NCBI GenBank assembly: GCA_023701435.1
Contig: JAMPXB010000001.1
Location: forward strand, 62,001-126,000
Length of the DNA: 64,000 bases
Direction: 5' to 3'
DNA from: Bacteriovoracaceae bacterium
Lineage (GTDB): Bacteria; Bdellovibrionota; Bacteriovoracia; Bacteriovoracales; Bacteriovoracaceae
How positions within the stretch are numbered: the stretch's first letter is position 1; each line of letters starts with the position of its first letter. The position numbers were made by a program, and so were the translations under genes. Positions 51,267-60,617 of the stretch are shown here, piece by piece. The notes beneath the pieces were generated by a model, which was not told the DNA's origin, did not search any database, and worked only from the letters and a program-made list of their open reading frames with translations.

Positions 51267-53138
51267 TTATTTGATCCCGACAGCTGAAGTGTCACTAGTA
51301 CCGCGAATTCTTGTTTGCGGTTGAGGGGTGCTGCTTCTGCCTCCAAAGGATGCAGGGGCCTTGACTGGATTTAGCATATCGATGGTCACACATTTTTCAG
51401 CTTTCTTATCACCCTTGCTGATTTCACCGCAGACATCGTAGTTAACGGTGGCCCGTGCTTGAATGGTTTCCAGAGGGTCTCTGGATGTCTCAGTGGAAGG
51501 TGTTTTGGTTTCGCTCTCTTTTTCCGGTTGGCCTGCCAGATCCTTATTTATGTCGGTCTCGACTTTAGGAGTGGTCGTTACCCAGCCTTCTTTTGGTTTA
51601 AAATCACCATTATTTTTAATCTTCCATTTTAAAGACCAGCCCTCGTTAGGTTCACTGATCTTGGCCGTCACTTTGTACTTGTCTGTACCGGAAGCCTCTT
51701 TGGCCACATCAAGGGTTGGGATGGTTTCTTCAACCGGTTTTTCTTCGGCTTTTACTTCAGCTGCACAATCCAGACTGACAGTTTCCTCACCAATGGTTCC
51801 AGTGAGCTTGATTGAGATAGGTTCTGAAGTCGAAATGTCCTTGGATGTTTCTTTAAAATCAGCAGCGCCACCGTCTTTGTCTGTAACTTCATAACTACAG
51901 GAGTATTGAGGAGCAGCGGTTTCGCCTTCTTTCACTTCTGCAGCCGCGGCGGCAGTACAAACGGTATTTTTACAAAGGTATTCTTTCTTAGGTGGAGTCT
52001 CTACCTTTTTTTCTTCAGGCTTAGTTTCAGGAGGAGTGACTTCGACTATTTTAGGAGGAGAGCCACCGCAAAATTTCGTGTATTCTTCCGGAGTGTTGGT
52101 TTGAATATCAATCACGAAATTTTTATAATAGTCTCTTACCGCCGCAGGTGCTGAAGTCATGCGGTCAAATTTATCTTTGGCGAAATCTCTGATATTTTGA
52201 AAGATGGTCGTGTCCATCGCAAATTTTGGATCTTCACAAATCGTCGTTTCCGCCATCATTTCCATCATTGAGTAACAGGTCTGATGAGGCTGCATATACT
52301 TCACATAATCTCTGTTGAAGTTGTTTTTTGGATCCACGCAAATGCAGGATTTAAAAATGAGCTGCTGAACACTTTCAAAAATGGCCGGCTTTTCAGAGAG
52401 GGCCTTTCTTAAATAACCCAATCGGCTCTCAACTGAGTCCTGATCAGAGGAGCTTTTTTCTTCCAGAGCGGCCCTCATGCAATACAGAGAAGAGTTGTCC
52501 GCTTGATTGACTCCGGTGGCACTAACTCCGGCATCAACGCAAAAGAGCGTGTTGTCTGCTTGTTTTTTATAACCAAAAACAACTGGATTACAGGTAATTT
52601 TATTTTTTCCCATACAGCTGCTGTCGGTAGCGTAAGCAAGAGTTTCCGGAGGATATTTGGTGGCCTGGATTCCGTCAGTTAAATGATTTGGATGCAGGCA
52701 AAGAGATCGTTTCGTGGTGGTGCCATCTGCGAGTTTGACTCCTTTAAGAGACATTCGGGAGATCCATCCACCATAGATGCAAACTTCAGGTTTTTTTAGA
52801 AGATTACTGAAGTCATCAGCGATCTTTTCAAATTCCTTGGCCGATCTGGAGGTGGGGGTGGCGAGGGCGGCAGCATAAGCATTACTGATAAGAAGTGATT
52901 TTAATTTTTGAAGAACTTGTACGTATTGTTTTATTTTTTCATGATTAGGGTTGGTAGAGACTATTTCTTTGGCATATTTTGATTCGAGTTCCACCACCAT
53001 TTCCATGGTTTTAATGATGTAGTGGTTCTTTTCAGTATCTGTCAGGTGGACAAATTCCGCGTGAGAATAAGGGGCCCGCGCATACGAGCTTATATTCATC
53101 AAGCAACAGAGAATGAGTGTTAAAGAAGCTTTAAACAT
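51267..53138 (-). CDS. Large secreted multi-domain protein of unknown function
   Basis: 623 residues with a signal peptide (MFKASLTLILCCLMNISSYA). Domain 1 (about 20-350) is mostly helical with paired Cys (VCIYGGW, SLCLHPN, KSCICVDP, TTICEDP). A Pro/Glu/Lys linker (KIVEVTPPETKPEEKK) leads to a beta-rich Ig-like part (about 390-590) with Cys pairs, and a polar tail (GGRSSTPQPQTRI) ends it. It looks like a surface or periplasmic structural protein. Convergent with the phosphodiesterase gene, 2 nt apart. The 259-nt gap to accD (53139-53397) shows no gene. Confidence 0.72.
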   Translation of the reverse strand: MFKASLTLILCCLMNISSYARAPYSHAEFVHLTDTEKNHYIIKTMEMVVELESKYAKEIVSTNPNHEKIKQYVQVLQKLKSLLISNAYAAALATPTSRSAKEFEKIADDFSNLLKKPEVCIYGGWISRMSLKGVKLADGTTTKRSLCLHPNHLTDGIQATKYPPETLAYATDSSCMGKNKITCNPVVFGYKKQADNTLFCVDAGVSATGVNQADNSSLYCMRAALEEKSSSDQDSVESRLGYLRKALSEKPAIFESVQQLIFKSCICVDPKNNFNRDYVKYMQPHQTCYSMMEMMAETTICEDPKFAMDTTIFQNIRDFAKDKFDRMTSAPAAVRDYYKNFVIDIQTNTPEEYTKFCGGSPPKIVEVTPPETKPEEKKVETPPKKEYLCKNTVCTAAAAAEVKEGETAAPQYSCSYEVTDKDGGAADFKETSKDISTSEPISIKLTGTIGEETVSLDCAAEVKAEEKPVEETIPTLDVAKEASGTDKYKVTAKISEPNEGWSLKWKIKNNGDFKPKEGWVTTTPKVETDINKDLAGQPEKESETKTPSTETSRDPLETIQARATVNYDVCGEISKGDKKAEKCVTIDMLNPVKAPASFGGRSSTPQPQTRIRGTSDTSAVGIK

Positions 53139-53397
53139 GGTCCTACCTTAGAGAACTCATCGGAATTAAATGCTATTTCCTTTATTTATCATAAGCGCGA
53201 GCGCGTTTTTTTGGTGGGATCTTATGGGAACTTGAGGGCGTTTTTTGTATTTTTAATGACTTGCGGTCGTAAAATGGATGAAAAAAAGGATAGTTAAGGG
53301 AGAACTTGCCTGAGATTACTGGCATTTTCCTTCTCAAAGCTTCAACTCTCTTCTAAGATATGGTCTTTAAAATCTATCTAAAAATGGAAGGGTTACA

Positions 53398-54246
53398 ATG
53401 GGCTGGTTTCATCAGGTCAAAAATCCAAAACTTAAAAACGTAAAAAAACTTGTCTCTAATACGCCAGTGGGATTGTGGAAAAAATGCAATCAGTGCGGCG
53501 AAATCCTTCAGACTGAAAAGCTGGAAGAAAATCTTAATGTCTGTCCGCTCTGTGATTATCATTACCGAATTTCGGCCTATGAACGTATTGCTGTCATGAC
53601 TGATGAGAATAGCTTCGAAGAAATCAGCCCTGATCTCATTTCCAATAATCCGCTGCAGTTTTCGGATAAAATGCCTTACGTGCAAAGACTTCAGAATGCG
53701 ATTAAGACCACTGGCATTAAGGATACAACGGTTTGTGGTACGGCCACGATTGATGGAAAACCTGTTGCCTTGGCGGTGATGGATTTTCGTTTCATGGGTG
53801 GATCCATGGGAGTTGTGACTGGTGAGAAAGTTGCTTTGGCGATGGACATTGGTTATGAGAAAAAAATCCCGGTGATTGTCGTTTCTTGTTCTGGTGGTGC
53901 CCGTATGCAGGAAGGTATTCTTTCTCTTATGCAAATGGCCAAAACCTCAGCTTCTCGTGCCCGTCTGAAGAATGCCGGCATACCCTATATCTCTATGCTG
54001 ACTGATCCCACTACTGGTGGTGTGGCCGCTAGTTTTGCCATGTTGGGCGATATCAATATCTCTGAACCTAAGGCCCTGATAGGCTTTGCTGGTCCACGAG
54101 TAATTGAACAATCAATCCGTCAGACACTGCCGGAAGGATTCCAGCGATCTGAATTCTTAAAAGATCATGGTTTCATTGACCGAATTATCCACAGAAAAGA
54201 CCTTCGAAAAGAACTAGGCTTTTTTGTAAAAATGTTCACGCCATAA
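53398..54246 (+). CDS. accD: Acetyl-CoA carboxylase carboxyltransferase beta subunit
   Basis: 282 residues. A zinc ribbon (Cys30, Cys33, Cys49, Cys52) opens the protein, followed by the crotonase-like domain with VMDFRFMGGSMGVVTGEK, SCSGGARMQEGILSLMQMAK, MLTDPTTGGVAASFAMLGDI and GFAGPRVIEQSIRQTLPEGF. Together with AccA, not in this window, it makes malonyl-CoA. First gene of a seven-gene operon; accD-folC adjacency is common. Confidence 0.96.
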   Translation: MGWFHQVKNPKLKNVKKLVSNTPVGLWKKCNQCGEILQTEKLEENLNVCPLCDYHYRISAYERIAVMTDENSFEEISPDLISNNPLQFSDKMPYVQRLQNAIKTTGIKDTTVCGTATIDGKPVALAVMDFRFMGGSMGVVTGEKVALAMDIGYEKKIPVIVVSCSGGARMQEGILSLMQMAKTSASRARLKNAGIPYISMLTDPTTGGVAASFAMLGDINISEPKALIGFAGPRVIEQSIRQTLPEGFQRSEFLKDHGFIDRIIHRKDLRKELGFFVKMFTP

Positions 54247-54249
54247 TTC

Positions 54250-55452
54250 ATGCAAGAACTTTTAGAAATGCTCCTGACCCATTACGGTCAGGAGCATATG
54301 CGCCCAGGCCTTGAACGAATTCGCCAGGCCCTGAAAAAAATTCTGCCCCATTTTTCTCAAACTAAAATAGTGATCATAGCCGGTACCAATGGAAAGGGTG
54401 AAACGACTCTCAGACTTTCAAAACTTCTCAAAGATCACTCGCATTTTGTCTGGACCTCTCCCCACATAGAAAGAATTACTGAAAGATTCCGCAGTGAAAA
54501 CGGAGAAATTGATCTTGCTCATTTGCGAGAGGTAGTAGAGGCCTGTCATCAGGTCGTTCAACAAGAAAAGCTCGAGCTCTCTTTTTACGAATTCTTATTT
54601 TTTGTTTTCTGTACCTGGGCCGCGGAGAATCCACCGGAGTATCTTTTGCTGGAAGTAGGACTAGGGGGAAAGCTTGATGCTGTGAATGTATTTGATGCAG
54701 ACCTGGTTTTGCTGCCGTCTGTTTCCCGTGATCATCAGGAAATTCTTGGCAGAAGATTTGACCAGATTCTCTCCGAAAAACTGGGAACGTTAAGACCGGG
54801 GTCACTGCTTATTCATTATTTGGAAAGTCATTACCTACTAGAGAGGGCCCAGATAATTGCCGAGTGTGTAGGGGCAAAGGTCGTAGCTTTAAAGTCGCAG
54901 TTAAACCTTCCCGCTTATGAGTTCTCTCTTCGGAATGAAGCATTGGCCGGTGCGGCATACTGTCACCTCGCTGAAAGAGCTTTTATTGGCAATGAATGGA
55001 ACAGACCTGTCGCACTTTTAGAGCACCGAGGTGAAGTTCTGAAGAACCAGCATGAATGGATTTTTTTCGGCTCTCATAATGTCGATGGACTGCGAAAACT
55101 TATTCAATTTTTACACTCTGGGACTTATACTTTTCCAAGACCTCCATTTGATCTTGTTATCATGGCCTTCTCGAAGAGAAATCTGCAGGATATTCGGGTT
55201 ATGATGAAAATGGCAAAACGGGCCGGACTGGGAAAAATGGTTGTGACTGTTTTTGATCATCCTAAGGCCATGCCATCAGATGTAATGGAAGCTCTCTCTC
55301 GTGAAGAAGGGTCAGAATTTGTTCAAGATATTGTTTCATATGTTCGGGGACAGGAAGAAAATCAAAGGATTTTGGTTACTGGCTCTTATTATTTTATTGG
55401 CACCATTAAGTCACTCCTGGGCGGCCAGTGCTCCTCAATTAACCCTGGGTGA
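54250..55452 (+). CDS. folC: Folylpolyglutamate/dihydrofolate synthase FolC
   Basis: 400 residues. AGTNGKGETT is the P-loop (usually GTNGKGST), WTSPHIERITERFR the folate-binding segment, LLLEVGLGGKLDAVN and VSRDHQEILG the Mur-ligase metal and ATP motifs, and ILVTGSYYFIG the C-terminal strand. It lies 3 nt after accD, and its last 110 nt overlap the lptD reading frame. Confidence 0.92.
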   Translation: MQELLEMLLTHYGQEHMRPGLERIRQALKKILPHFSQTKIVIIAGTNGKGETTLRLSKLLKDHSHFVWTSPHIERITERFRSENGEIDLAHLREVVEACHQVVQQEKLELSFYEFLFFVFCTWAAENPPEYLLLEVGLGGKLDAVNVFDADLVLLPSVSRDHQEILGRRFDQILSEKLGTLRPGSLLIHYLESHYLLERAQIIAECVGAKVVALKSQLNLPAYEFSLRNEALAGAAYCHLAERAFIGNEWNRPVALLEHRGEVLKNQHEWIFFGSHNVDGLRKLIQFLHSGTYTFPRPPFDLVIMAFSKRNLQDIRVMMKMAKRAGLGKMVVTVFDHPKAMPSDVMEALSREEGSEFVQDIVSYVRGQEENQRILVTGSYYFIGTIKSLLGGQCSSINPG

Positions 55453-57796
55453 TAAGCTTTCAATTTTTTCAGACAAAGCATACCGAAAAAATAACGGCCG
55501 CTACTTTGAGGCCGTAGGCAACGTTGTCATCATTAGTCAGCAGGACACTGTTTACGGTGAGCTGGCCTCTCTTGATCAGGACACCATGATGGTGAAGATG
55601 GAAGGGAATGTCCGCTTTATCACCAAAGATATGACTCTCTATGGCTCCCATGTGGAATACAATCTCGTCACTGGGGCCGCTAATATCAGAAACGCCCGGA
55701 TTATGACTTCGTCCTTTAATCTGGTGTCCACTAAGCTCTTAAGAGTAAATGAGAATGAATACCTGGCAGAAGAAGCAGAGTTTACGACTTGCAAAGACTG
55801 CGCAGAATCCTGGTCTGTTTACGGTAAAAATATCAAAATTCAGGTTGGAGAATATGTTCAGATCAAGCATGGTCTTTTAAAGATCAAGGGCGTTGACGTT
55901 ATTTATATTCCCTACATTATTTTGCCCATCTTAAATAAAAGAAAAACAGGACTTCTGATTCCGAGGGTCTCTAGCCGCCAAGGAGAGGGTCTGTCTTTTG
56001 AGCAGCCTGTTTTTTGGGCCATTGATGATCATAAAGACATGACTTTTAGTCCGACTTTTTGGGCGGAAAGAGGTTATGGCGGTGATTTTCAGTATCGTCA
56101 GCGATTTTCTGGAATGTCATGGTTTGAAACAACGAATCGTTTGGTGAACGATACCATTTATCAGCCGGGCCAGAAGAATGAAGATAAGTCGGGAGAAGAG
56201 TTCTTTCGTTACTTCACCGAAATTGAATCCCATCAGTTTTGGTCTCCGAACTTCGGGTCTCATTTTCGTTATACCGGAACTCGTGACCTGGACATGGTCA
56301 TCGATCATCCTCAATTTACTGATCCTAAAATTCTGGGAAGTGATTTGGGGTTTGAGGGCTTTATCAATTGGAGACAAGACTTCTATACGCTAGGTGCAGA
56401 TGCCCACTATTTGCGCAATCAGCTTTACTTCGAGCCAACCGAATTTGACCGCTCTTATGTTCAGGTCATGCCTCGCTTGAATCTCAATACTGTTCCCTAT
56501 TCTCTCGTGCAGTCCAAGACTCCTTTCTTTCAGCATATCGCTGTTGGTGCTGATGGATCTTTCGCCCGTTTTCGGCAGGTTGATGAAGACGATGAGCTTT
56601 TTATCAGAAATGCTGATCGAGTATCAGTTCAACCCTATGTCATGTGGCATCTTTTGACTTTGGGACCTGTGAGCTTGAAGACCCGTTATACTTTTGACCA
56701 ACAGACTTACCGTTTTGCTGATCAGGATGAACCGGGCTTCGGAAAATCGGCCGGATTATTCCGCACCGAAGTCAGCTTCACCATGGATAAAGTTTTTGGC
56801 CTGGCCTTTGAAGAAAAAATCCCTTTGAAATATATTTCGGAGAGTGACTTAAAGGCCCTGCGTGAAGAGAGAAAACAAGGGCTCGCACCAATCCAGCAAT
56901 CTGAGAAAAAAAATCGTCTGGTAGGGGAAATGCCGGAGTTTGAGTCTTCCCTGGCCAAAGACAACATTGTCCAGGTCAGAAATAGTTACCGACATTCCCA
57001 GGAATTTAAGCTTCTCCATCATTTTATTTCTGCTGAAAGTGAGTATGGAAATAAGCGCTTTTTGGGGCAGATTAGAAACAGTCAAATCGGTCAGTTTGAC
57101 TATGAGGACGCTTTAAGATCAGAGGAATATTTATTTGGTGCCAATACCACCAGAACTATAGTCCCACCGGAAAATACTCTGGAGTTGCAATGGAACAACA
57201 CTCTTATTCGAAAATCTCCGAAAGCCTTTAGTTACCTAGTGGATGAAAAATATCTAAGAGATAATTTTAATTATCAAAGAATTGGTTACTTCAATGTTTC
57301 GCAGGGGTACTTATTGAATAAAGTGGAAGAAGAAGACGAGGATTTTAGGCAGCGCCTGACCCGCCTTATGCTTGGGTCAGGTTATTATGGCGACCGTTGG
57401 TTTGTTACGATGCAGGAATATTACTTCCACTATGATAACCAGAATATTTTTAACCTCAATTTTACCCGGCGCTTTGAATACCTGAATGTGTTTTCCAGTT
57501 ATAATTATAACTCCTTTAATACCTCTAATCTCAACACGCTCTCCTTTGGTGGCCAGGTCAGACCAACGGATGTCTTAGGGGTAGCGATGGTAAGAGATGT
57601 GGATTTAGAAGCGGGCCAAAATATCCGGACGGTTTATTCCCTGGATATTATGCCTCATAACAATTGCTGGATTCTTAATTTGAATTATCGCGATGGTCTG
57701 CTTGATTCCCGCTATTCTTTCAACGTCATATTCAACTTCGGAGATGAAAGTTTCGAACGTTACCGAAACGATTATTTCGGAGTGAAGAGACTGTGA
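55340..57796 (+). CDS. lptD: LPS-assembly protein LptD
   Basis: 818 residues from the ATG at 55340. A basic N-terminus and hydrophobic core (KKIKGFWLLALIILLAP, then LSHSWA) form the signal peptide. An OstA-like jelly-roll domain (about 35-180, with GRYFEAVGNVVIISQQDTVY) and the LptD barrel follow (KRKTGLLIPRVSSRQGEGLS, YGGDFQYRQRF, and the end NCWILNLNYRDGLLDSRYSF). The CKDC pair lies between them. It inserts lipopolysaccharide into the outer leaflet. The signal peptide is encoded inside folC in another frame. A GTG at 55301 would add 13 residues. Confidence 0.93.
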   Translation: MFGDRKKIKGFWLLALIILLAPLSHSWAASAPQLTLGDKLSIFSDKAYRKNNGRYFEAVGNVVIISQQDTVYGELASLDQDTMMVKMEGNVRFITKDMTLYGSHVEYNLVTGAANIRNARIMTSSFNLVSTKLLRVNENEYLAEEAEFTTCKDCAESWSVYGKNIKIQVGEYVQIKHGLLKIKGVDVIYIPYIILPILNKRKTGLLIPRVSSRQGEGLSFEQPVFWAIDDHKDMTFSPTFWAERGYGGDFQYRQRFSGMSWFETTNRLVNDTIYQPGQKNEDKSGEEFFRYFTEIESHQFWSPNFGSHFRYTGTRDLDMVIDHPQFTDPKILGSDLGFEGFINWRQDFYTLGADAHYLRNQLYFEPTEFDRSYVQVMPRLNLNTVPYSLVQSKTPFFQHIAVGADGSFARFRQVDEDDELFIRNADRVSVQPYVMWHLLTLGPVSLKTRYTFDQQTYRFADQDEPGFGKSAGLFRTEVSFTMDKVFGLAFEEKIPLKYISESDLKALREERKQGLAPIQQSEKKNRLVGEMPEFESSLAKDNIVQVRNSYRHSQEFKLLHHFISAESEYGNKRFLGQIRNSQIGQFDYEDALRSEEYLFGANTTRTIVPPENTLELQWNNTLIRKSPKAFSYLVDEKYLRDNFNYQRIGYFNVSQGYLLNKVEEEDEDFRQRLTRLMLGSGYYGDRWFVTMQEYYFHYDNQNIFNLNFTRRFEYLNVFSSYNYNSFNTSNLNTLSFGGQVRPTDVLGVAMVRDVDLEAGQNIRTVYSLDIMPHNNCWILNLNYRDGLLDSRYSFNVIFNFGDESFERYRNDYFGVKRL

Positions 57797-58356
57797 AAAA
57801 AGCGACTTTCATCGATTTTGAAGATAGTTTCTCTTACAACGTAGTTCAGGAACTGTGTGATATTGGATTGGAAGTTGAAGTTATCTCTTGGAAAGATTTT
57901 GATAAAAATCCAACCCGGGGGCTGCTGGTCTTGGGTCCTGGGCCAGGACACCCCGATGATTACCAGCGACTTTTTCCTCTGATTAAAAACTGGTTAAATG
58001 AAGGGAGACCCTTGTTTGGGGTTTGCCTGGGTCATCAGATATTCTGGCGGCTTCAGCATGAAGATGTGGTGAGATCCAAGGAACCGCTTCATGGACAAAA
58101 AGTGAAGCTTAAGCTCACTCCCGAGTGGAGGGAATGGTTAAAAATTGAGGGCGAAGTTTTTGTTCAGCGCTACAATTCTTTGACGGTTCTTGGTCAGGGC
58201 GCTTTTAGAAATCCTTATATTCAAAATTTCGTTCAAGATGATGAAATCATGATCAGTAGAACTCCGAATGTGATAACGTATCAATTCCATCCGGAATCTA
58301 TAGGAACAAGTTTCCGAAAAGAGTTTATGATGACCCTTTATAGTATAATGACCTAA
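57793..58356 (+). CDS. Glutamine amidotransferase, PabA/TrpG type
   Basis: 187 residues, a class I amidotransferase. IDFEDSFSYNVVQEL opens it, VLGPGPGHPDDY is the oxyanion strand, FGVCLGHQIFW holds Cys78, and YQFHPESIGT holds His166 and Glu168. It supplies ammonia to an aminodeoxychorismate or anthranilate synthase partner that is not in this window. GTG start overlapping the lptD stop. The next gene resembles TrpF, which leans slightly to a tryptophan link, but pabA is equally likely. Confidence 0.87.
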   Translation: MKKATFIDFEDSFSYNVVQELCDIGLEVEVISWKDFDKNPTRGLLVLGPGPGHPDDYQRLFPLIKNWLNEGRPLFGVCLGHQIFWRLQHEDVVRSKEPLHGQKVKLKLTPEWREWLKIEGEVFVQRYNSLTVLGQGAFRNPYIQNFVQDDEIMISRTPNVITYQFHPESIGTSFRKEFMMTLYSIMT

Positions 58357-58961
58357 TGAATACTCTCATCGTCCATGGGTGTTATGATGCCACCACGCTA
58401 AATACGTTACTGGATCTTGGAGTCAAAGACTTTGCTTTTGACCTGCGCGGAAGGTCCCAAAATCTTATTCCCTTTAAAACTCTCTCTGAATTATTGAATC
58501 ATCTTAATACCTCCCGGGTCTTTTTAACTTTCGAAAATGATCGCCAAGAAACGATTGAAGCGGGATTGAATCTATTGAAATTCTGGAAAGGGAAGTTGGT
58601 TTTGATTTTCCGTGACCAACAGGAAAGTAGTTTTTATGCTGGCCTCAAGGAACCTTTTTTCTGGATGTTTCATCCGGCCGCTGATTATAAATCCATTCTT
58701 CAATTGGAAAATATACAGGGGATTTTGCTTCCCTTAAAATGGCAGGAGCAGTATCAAAAACTTCCGGATTTATGGAAAATAATTGATGAAAAACAGATGG
58801 ACGTCTATCTCCATGCTGAAAATTTTGAAGAGGCCTTGAATTTAAATCTCGATCATGATCTGAAATTCAGTCTTGATCTAGGTTCAGAGATTGAGTCAGA
58901 ATACAGAAAAGTTGATCAGGCCAAACTCAGAGGAATGAAATTTGGGAGAAAAATGAAATGA
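58356..58961 (+). CDS. Possible degenerate TrpF (phosphoribosylanthranilate isomerase)-like protein
   Basis: 201 residues that I do not recognise with certainty. The pattern is TIM-barrel-like. LIVHGCYDATTLNTLLDLGV is comparable to the KICGLT...AAELGA start of TrpF. RVFLTFENDRQETIEAGLNL is comparable to strand 2 and helix 2, and FSLDLGSEIESEYRKVDQAK echoes the VDVSSGVE-x-GVKD-x-K end. The loop that should carry the catalytic Asp is not evident, and the Cys is shifted. It lies between an amidotransferase and surE, overlapping both neighbours. Confidence 0.4.
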   Translation: MNTLIVHGCYDATTLNTLLDLGVKDFAFDLRGRSQNLIPFKTLSELLNHLNTSRVFLTFENDRQETIEAGLNLLKFWKGKLVLIFRDQQESSFYAGLKEPFFWMFHPAADYKSILQLENIQGILLPLKWQEQYQKLPDLWKIIDEKQMDVYLHAENFEEALNLNLDHDLKFSLDLGSEIESEYRKVDQAKLRGMKFGRKMK

Positions 58962-59734
58962 AAGTGCTGCTTGCTAATGATGATGGAGTGATGGCCCCAG
59001 GAATTCGTGCTCTTTATAAAGAATTAAGTCCTGTTCACGATACGACCATTATTGCTCCTTCAGAGGAGCGCTCGACTACCGGCCATTCTTTAAGTTTGGA
59101 TAAACCACTTCGCATCGAGAAACTTGAAGAGAAAATTTATGCTTGTTCCGGTTATCCCAGTGATTGTGTCCTGATGGGACTGGGACATGTTTTAAAAGAT
59201 ACAAGACCTGATGTAGTAGTCTCTGGCATTAATCGCGGGGCCAATTTAGGGCAAGATCTTTATTATTCAGGAACCGTTGCCGCCGCCCGAGAAGCCGCTT
59301 TTCACCATGTTCCCTCAATTGCTGTAAGCCTGGTTTTTAATTCCGTCACTGAGGATCATCTTTATCCGGTGGCCGCAACTGTCATTAAATGGTGTTTAGA
59401 AGCGGGGATCCATAAGGTCATACCCCCTATGACTTTGATAAATATCAACGTTCCGAACCTGCCTTTGAACGAAATAAGAGGTTGTAAGCTCACGGAGATT
59501 GGATTTAGGCGTTACTCAGAAGAAATTCATGCTAGAATAGATGCAAGAAGCCGCGAGTATTTTTGGATTGCCGGAATCTATGAAGGTTATTGGCCCAATC
59601 CAAACTCTGACTGTGAAGCAGTGAGTAATGGAATGATTTCTATTACACCCCATGCTTTGATTGATGGATCCAACAAGGATTACAGTGAGCTTGCACTTTG
59701 TGTAGAGAGACTTAATGCGAAATATTTTATTTAA
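58958..59734 (+). CDS. surE: 5'/3'-nucleotidase SurE
   Basis: 258 residues. LLANDDGVMAPGI holds the metal Asp pair, APSEERSTTGHSL follows, and VVSGINRGANLGQDLYYSGT completes the active-site signature. It dephosphorylates nucleoside monophosphates and short polyphosphates. Overlaps the previous gene as ATGA and the next by 20 nt. surE close to nlpD is a conserved order. Confidence 0.95.
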   Translation: MKVLLANDDGVMAPGIRALYKELSPVHDTTIIAPSEERSTTGHSLSLDKPLRIEKLEEKIYACSGYPSDCVLMGLGHVLKDTRPDVVVSGINRGANLGQDLYYSGTVAAAREAAFHHVPSIAVSLVFNSVTEDHLYPVAATVIKWCLEAGIHKVIPPMTLININVPNLPLNEIRGCKLTEIGFRRYSEEIHARIDARSREYFWIAGIYEGYWPNPNSDCEAVSNGMISITPHALIDGSNKDYSELALCVERLNAKYFI

Positions 59735-60368
59735 TTTCCTGTTCCTGATCGTACTCACTTCATGCGCTAGCATGAAGAGTGGTCAGTACGTGTATGTGGA
59801 AAGGCCATCGGAAGTAAATAAAGTTGCTAAGAACTATGGCATCTCTATCAATGAATTAAAAACGGCCAACCCTGATAAATCGTTTCAGGGACGAGAGTGG
59901 ATTTTTATCCCATCTAAAGTCGGCATAGCTTACTTTTTAAAAGACACTTATGTGGTGGAAGATTATAGAGGATTGGGTACCGGTCGTTTCCTGTGGCCAG
60001 TTCCAAATTTCTACAGAGTTTCGTCTCACTTTGGTCCTCGTGGGCGCAGACATCATGACGGAATTGATATTCCGGCCCCAAGTGGTACTCCTATTATCGC
60101 CTCTGATACCGGAGTTGTGATCTATTCAGATAATGGAATCCGCGGCTATGGAAACATGATAGTGATTGCTCACGGGGATGACATCTTCACTGTCTATGCT
60201 CATAATCGTAAAAACAAAGTTGATAAGGGTGACAGAGTTGAGAAGGGTCAGGTTATTGCACTTGTGGGCAATACCGGTCGATCAACAGGTCCTCATGTTC
60301 ATTACGAAATACGAGTGAAAAACAGGGTTCGTAATCCCGCTCAGTATTTATCCAAGTCAGAAGACTAA
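59715..60368 (+). CDS. nlpD: NlpD-like lipoprotein with LysM and M23 domains
   Basis: 217 residues. Lipobox LTSC (Cys17). A partial LysM (about 28-70, VAKNYGISINELKTANPD) precedes an M23 peptidase-like domain with RRHHDGIDIPAPSGTPIIAS and HVHYEIRVKN, which keeps the HxxxD and HxH zinc motifs that are degenerate in E. coli NlpD. It may therefore cleave peptidoglycan itself or activate amidases. The LysM start lacks the usual GDTL. Last gene of the operon. Confidence 0.87.
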   Translation: MRNILFNFLFLIVLTSCASMKSGQYVYVERPSEVNKVAKNYGISINELKTANPDKSFQGREWIFIPSKVGIAYFLKDTYVVEDYRGLGTGRFLWPVPNFYRVSSHFGPRGRRHHDGIDIPAPSGTPIIASDTGVVIYSDNGIRGYGNMIVIAHGDDIFTVYAHNRKNKVDKGDRVEKGQVIALVGNTGRSTGPHVHYEIRVKNRVRNPAQYLSKSED

Positions 60369-60399
60369 TTAGCCTAAACTGCCCTACTTGAGTGGTGAA

Positions 60400-60569
60400 A
60401 AAATCTCAAATTAACCAGTGAAGTCCGAAACTTAGAACTGCGATGGTGAACAAAACTTACTTGAGGATGCTACAGCTGTTCCTTTGATAAAAATCAAAGT
60501 CATCCTGGCACTTAACTTTCGATTTTTAAAAGACCGTGCGCCAGAATGAGACTGGTTAATTTGAGATTT
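60400..60569. repeat. 170-nt element closed by a perfect 19-bp inverted repeat
   Basis: AAATCTCAAATTAACCAGT at 60400-60418 is the exact reverse complement of 60551-60569. The 132 nt between them contain CTTTGAT-AAAA-ATCAAAG (perfect stem, about 60480-60498), an outer pair AGGATG / CATCCT around it, and GGCAC paired with GTGCGCC near the 3' side. On the minus strand the repeat runs into six T residues, so the minus-strand transcript would end like an intrinsic terminator. It may be a structured RNA or a miniature inverted-repeat element. No ORF is credible in 60369-60617. Confidence 0.6.
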
Positions 60570-60617
60570 CAATAATGAACGATGGCGCCAACACCATTTA
60601 GGTAGGTCAGTTTTTAA

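Noticed and set aside
53190-53235. GC-rich GCGCGAGCGCG followed by T residues as a terminator
   Set aside because: The possible stem has only three base pairs with a tight loop; too weak to claim.
53374-53934. 186-codon minus-strand ORF
   Set aside because: It lies entirely antisense to accD, whose protein matches its family from end to end; the antisense product has no recognisable features.
58356-58961. Firm assignment as trpF
   Set aside because: Only the ends of the barrel look alike by eye and the catalytic Asp cannot be located, so it is kept as a tentative call.
60400-60569. 6S RNA, SRP RNA, tmRNA or c-di-GMP riboswitch
   Set aside because: Length and closing stem recall 6S RNA, but I see no conserved bubble sequences, no SRP loop motif, no tag ORF and no GEMM-type core; left as an unassigned structured element.
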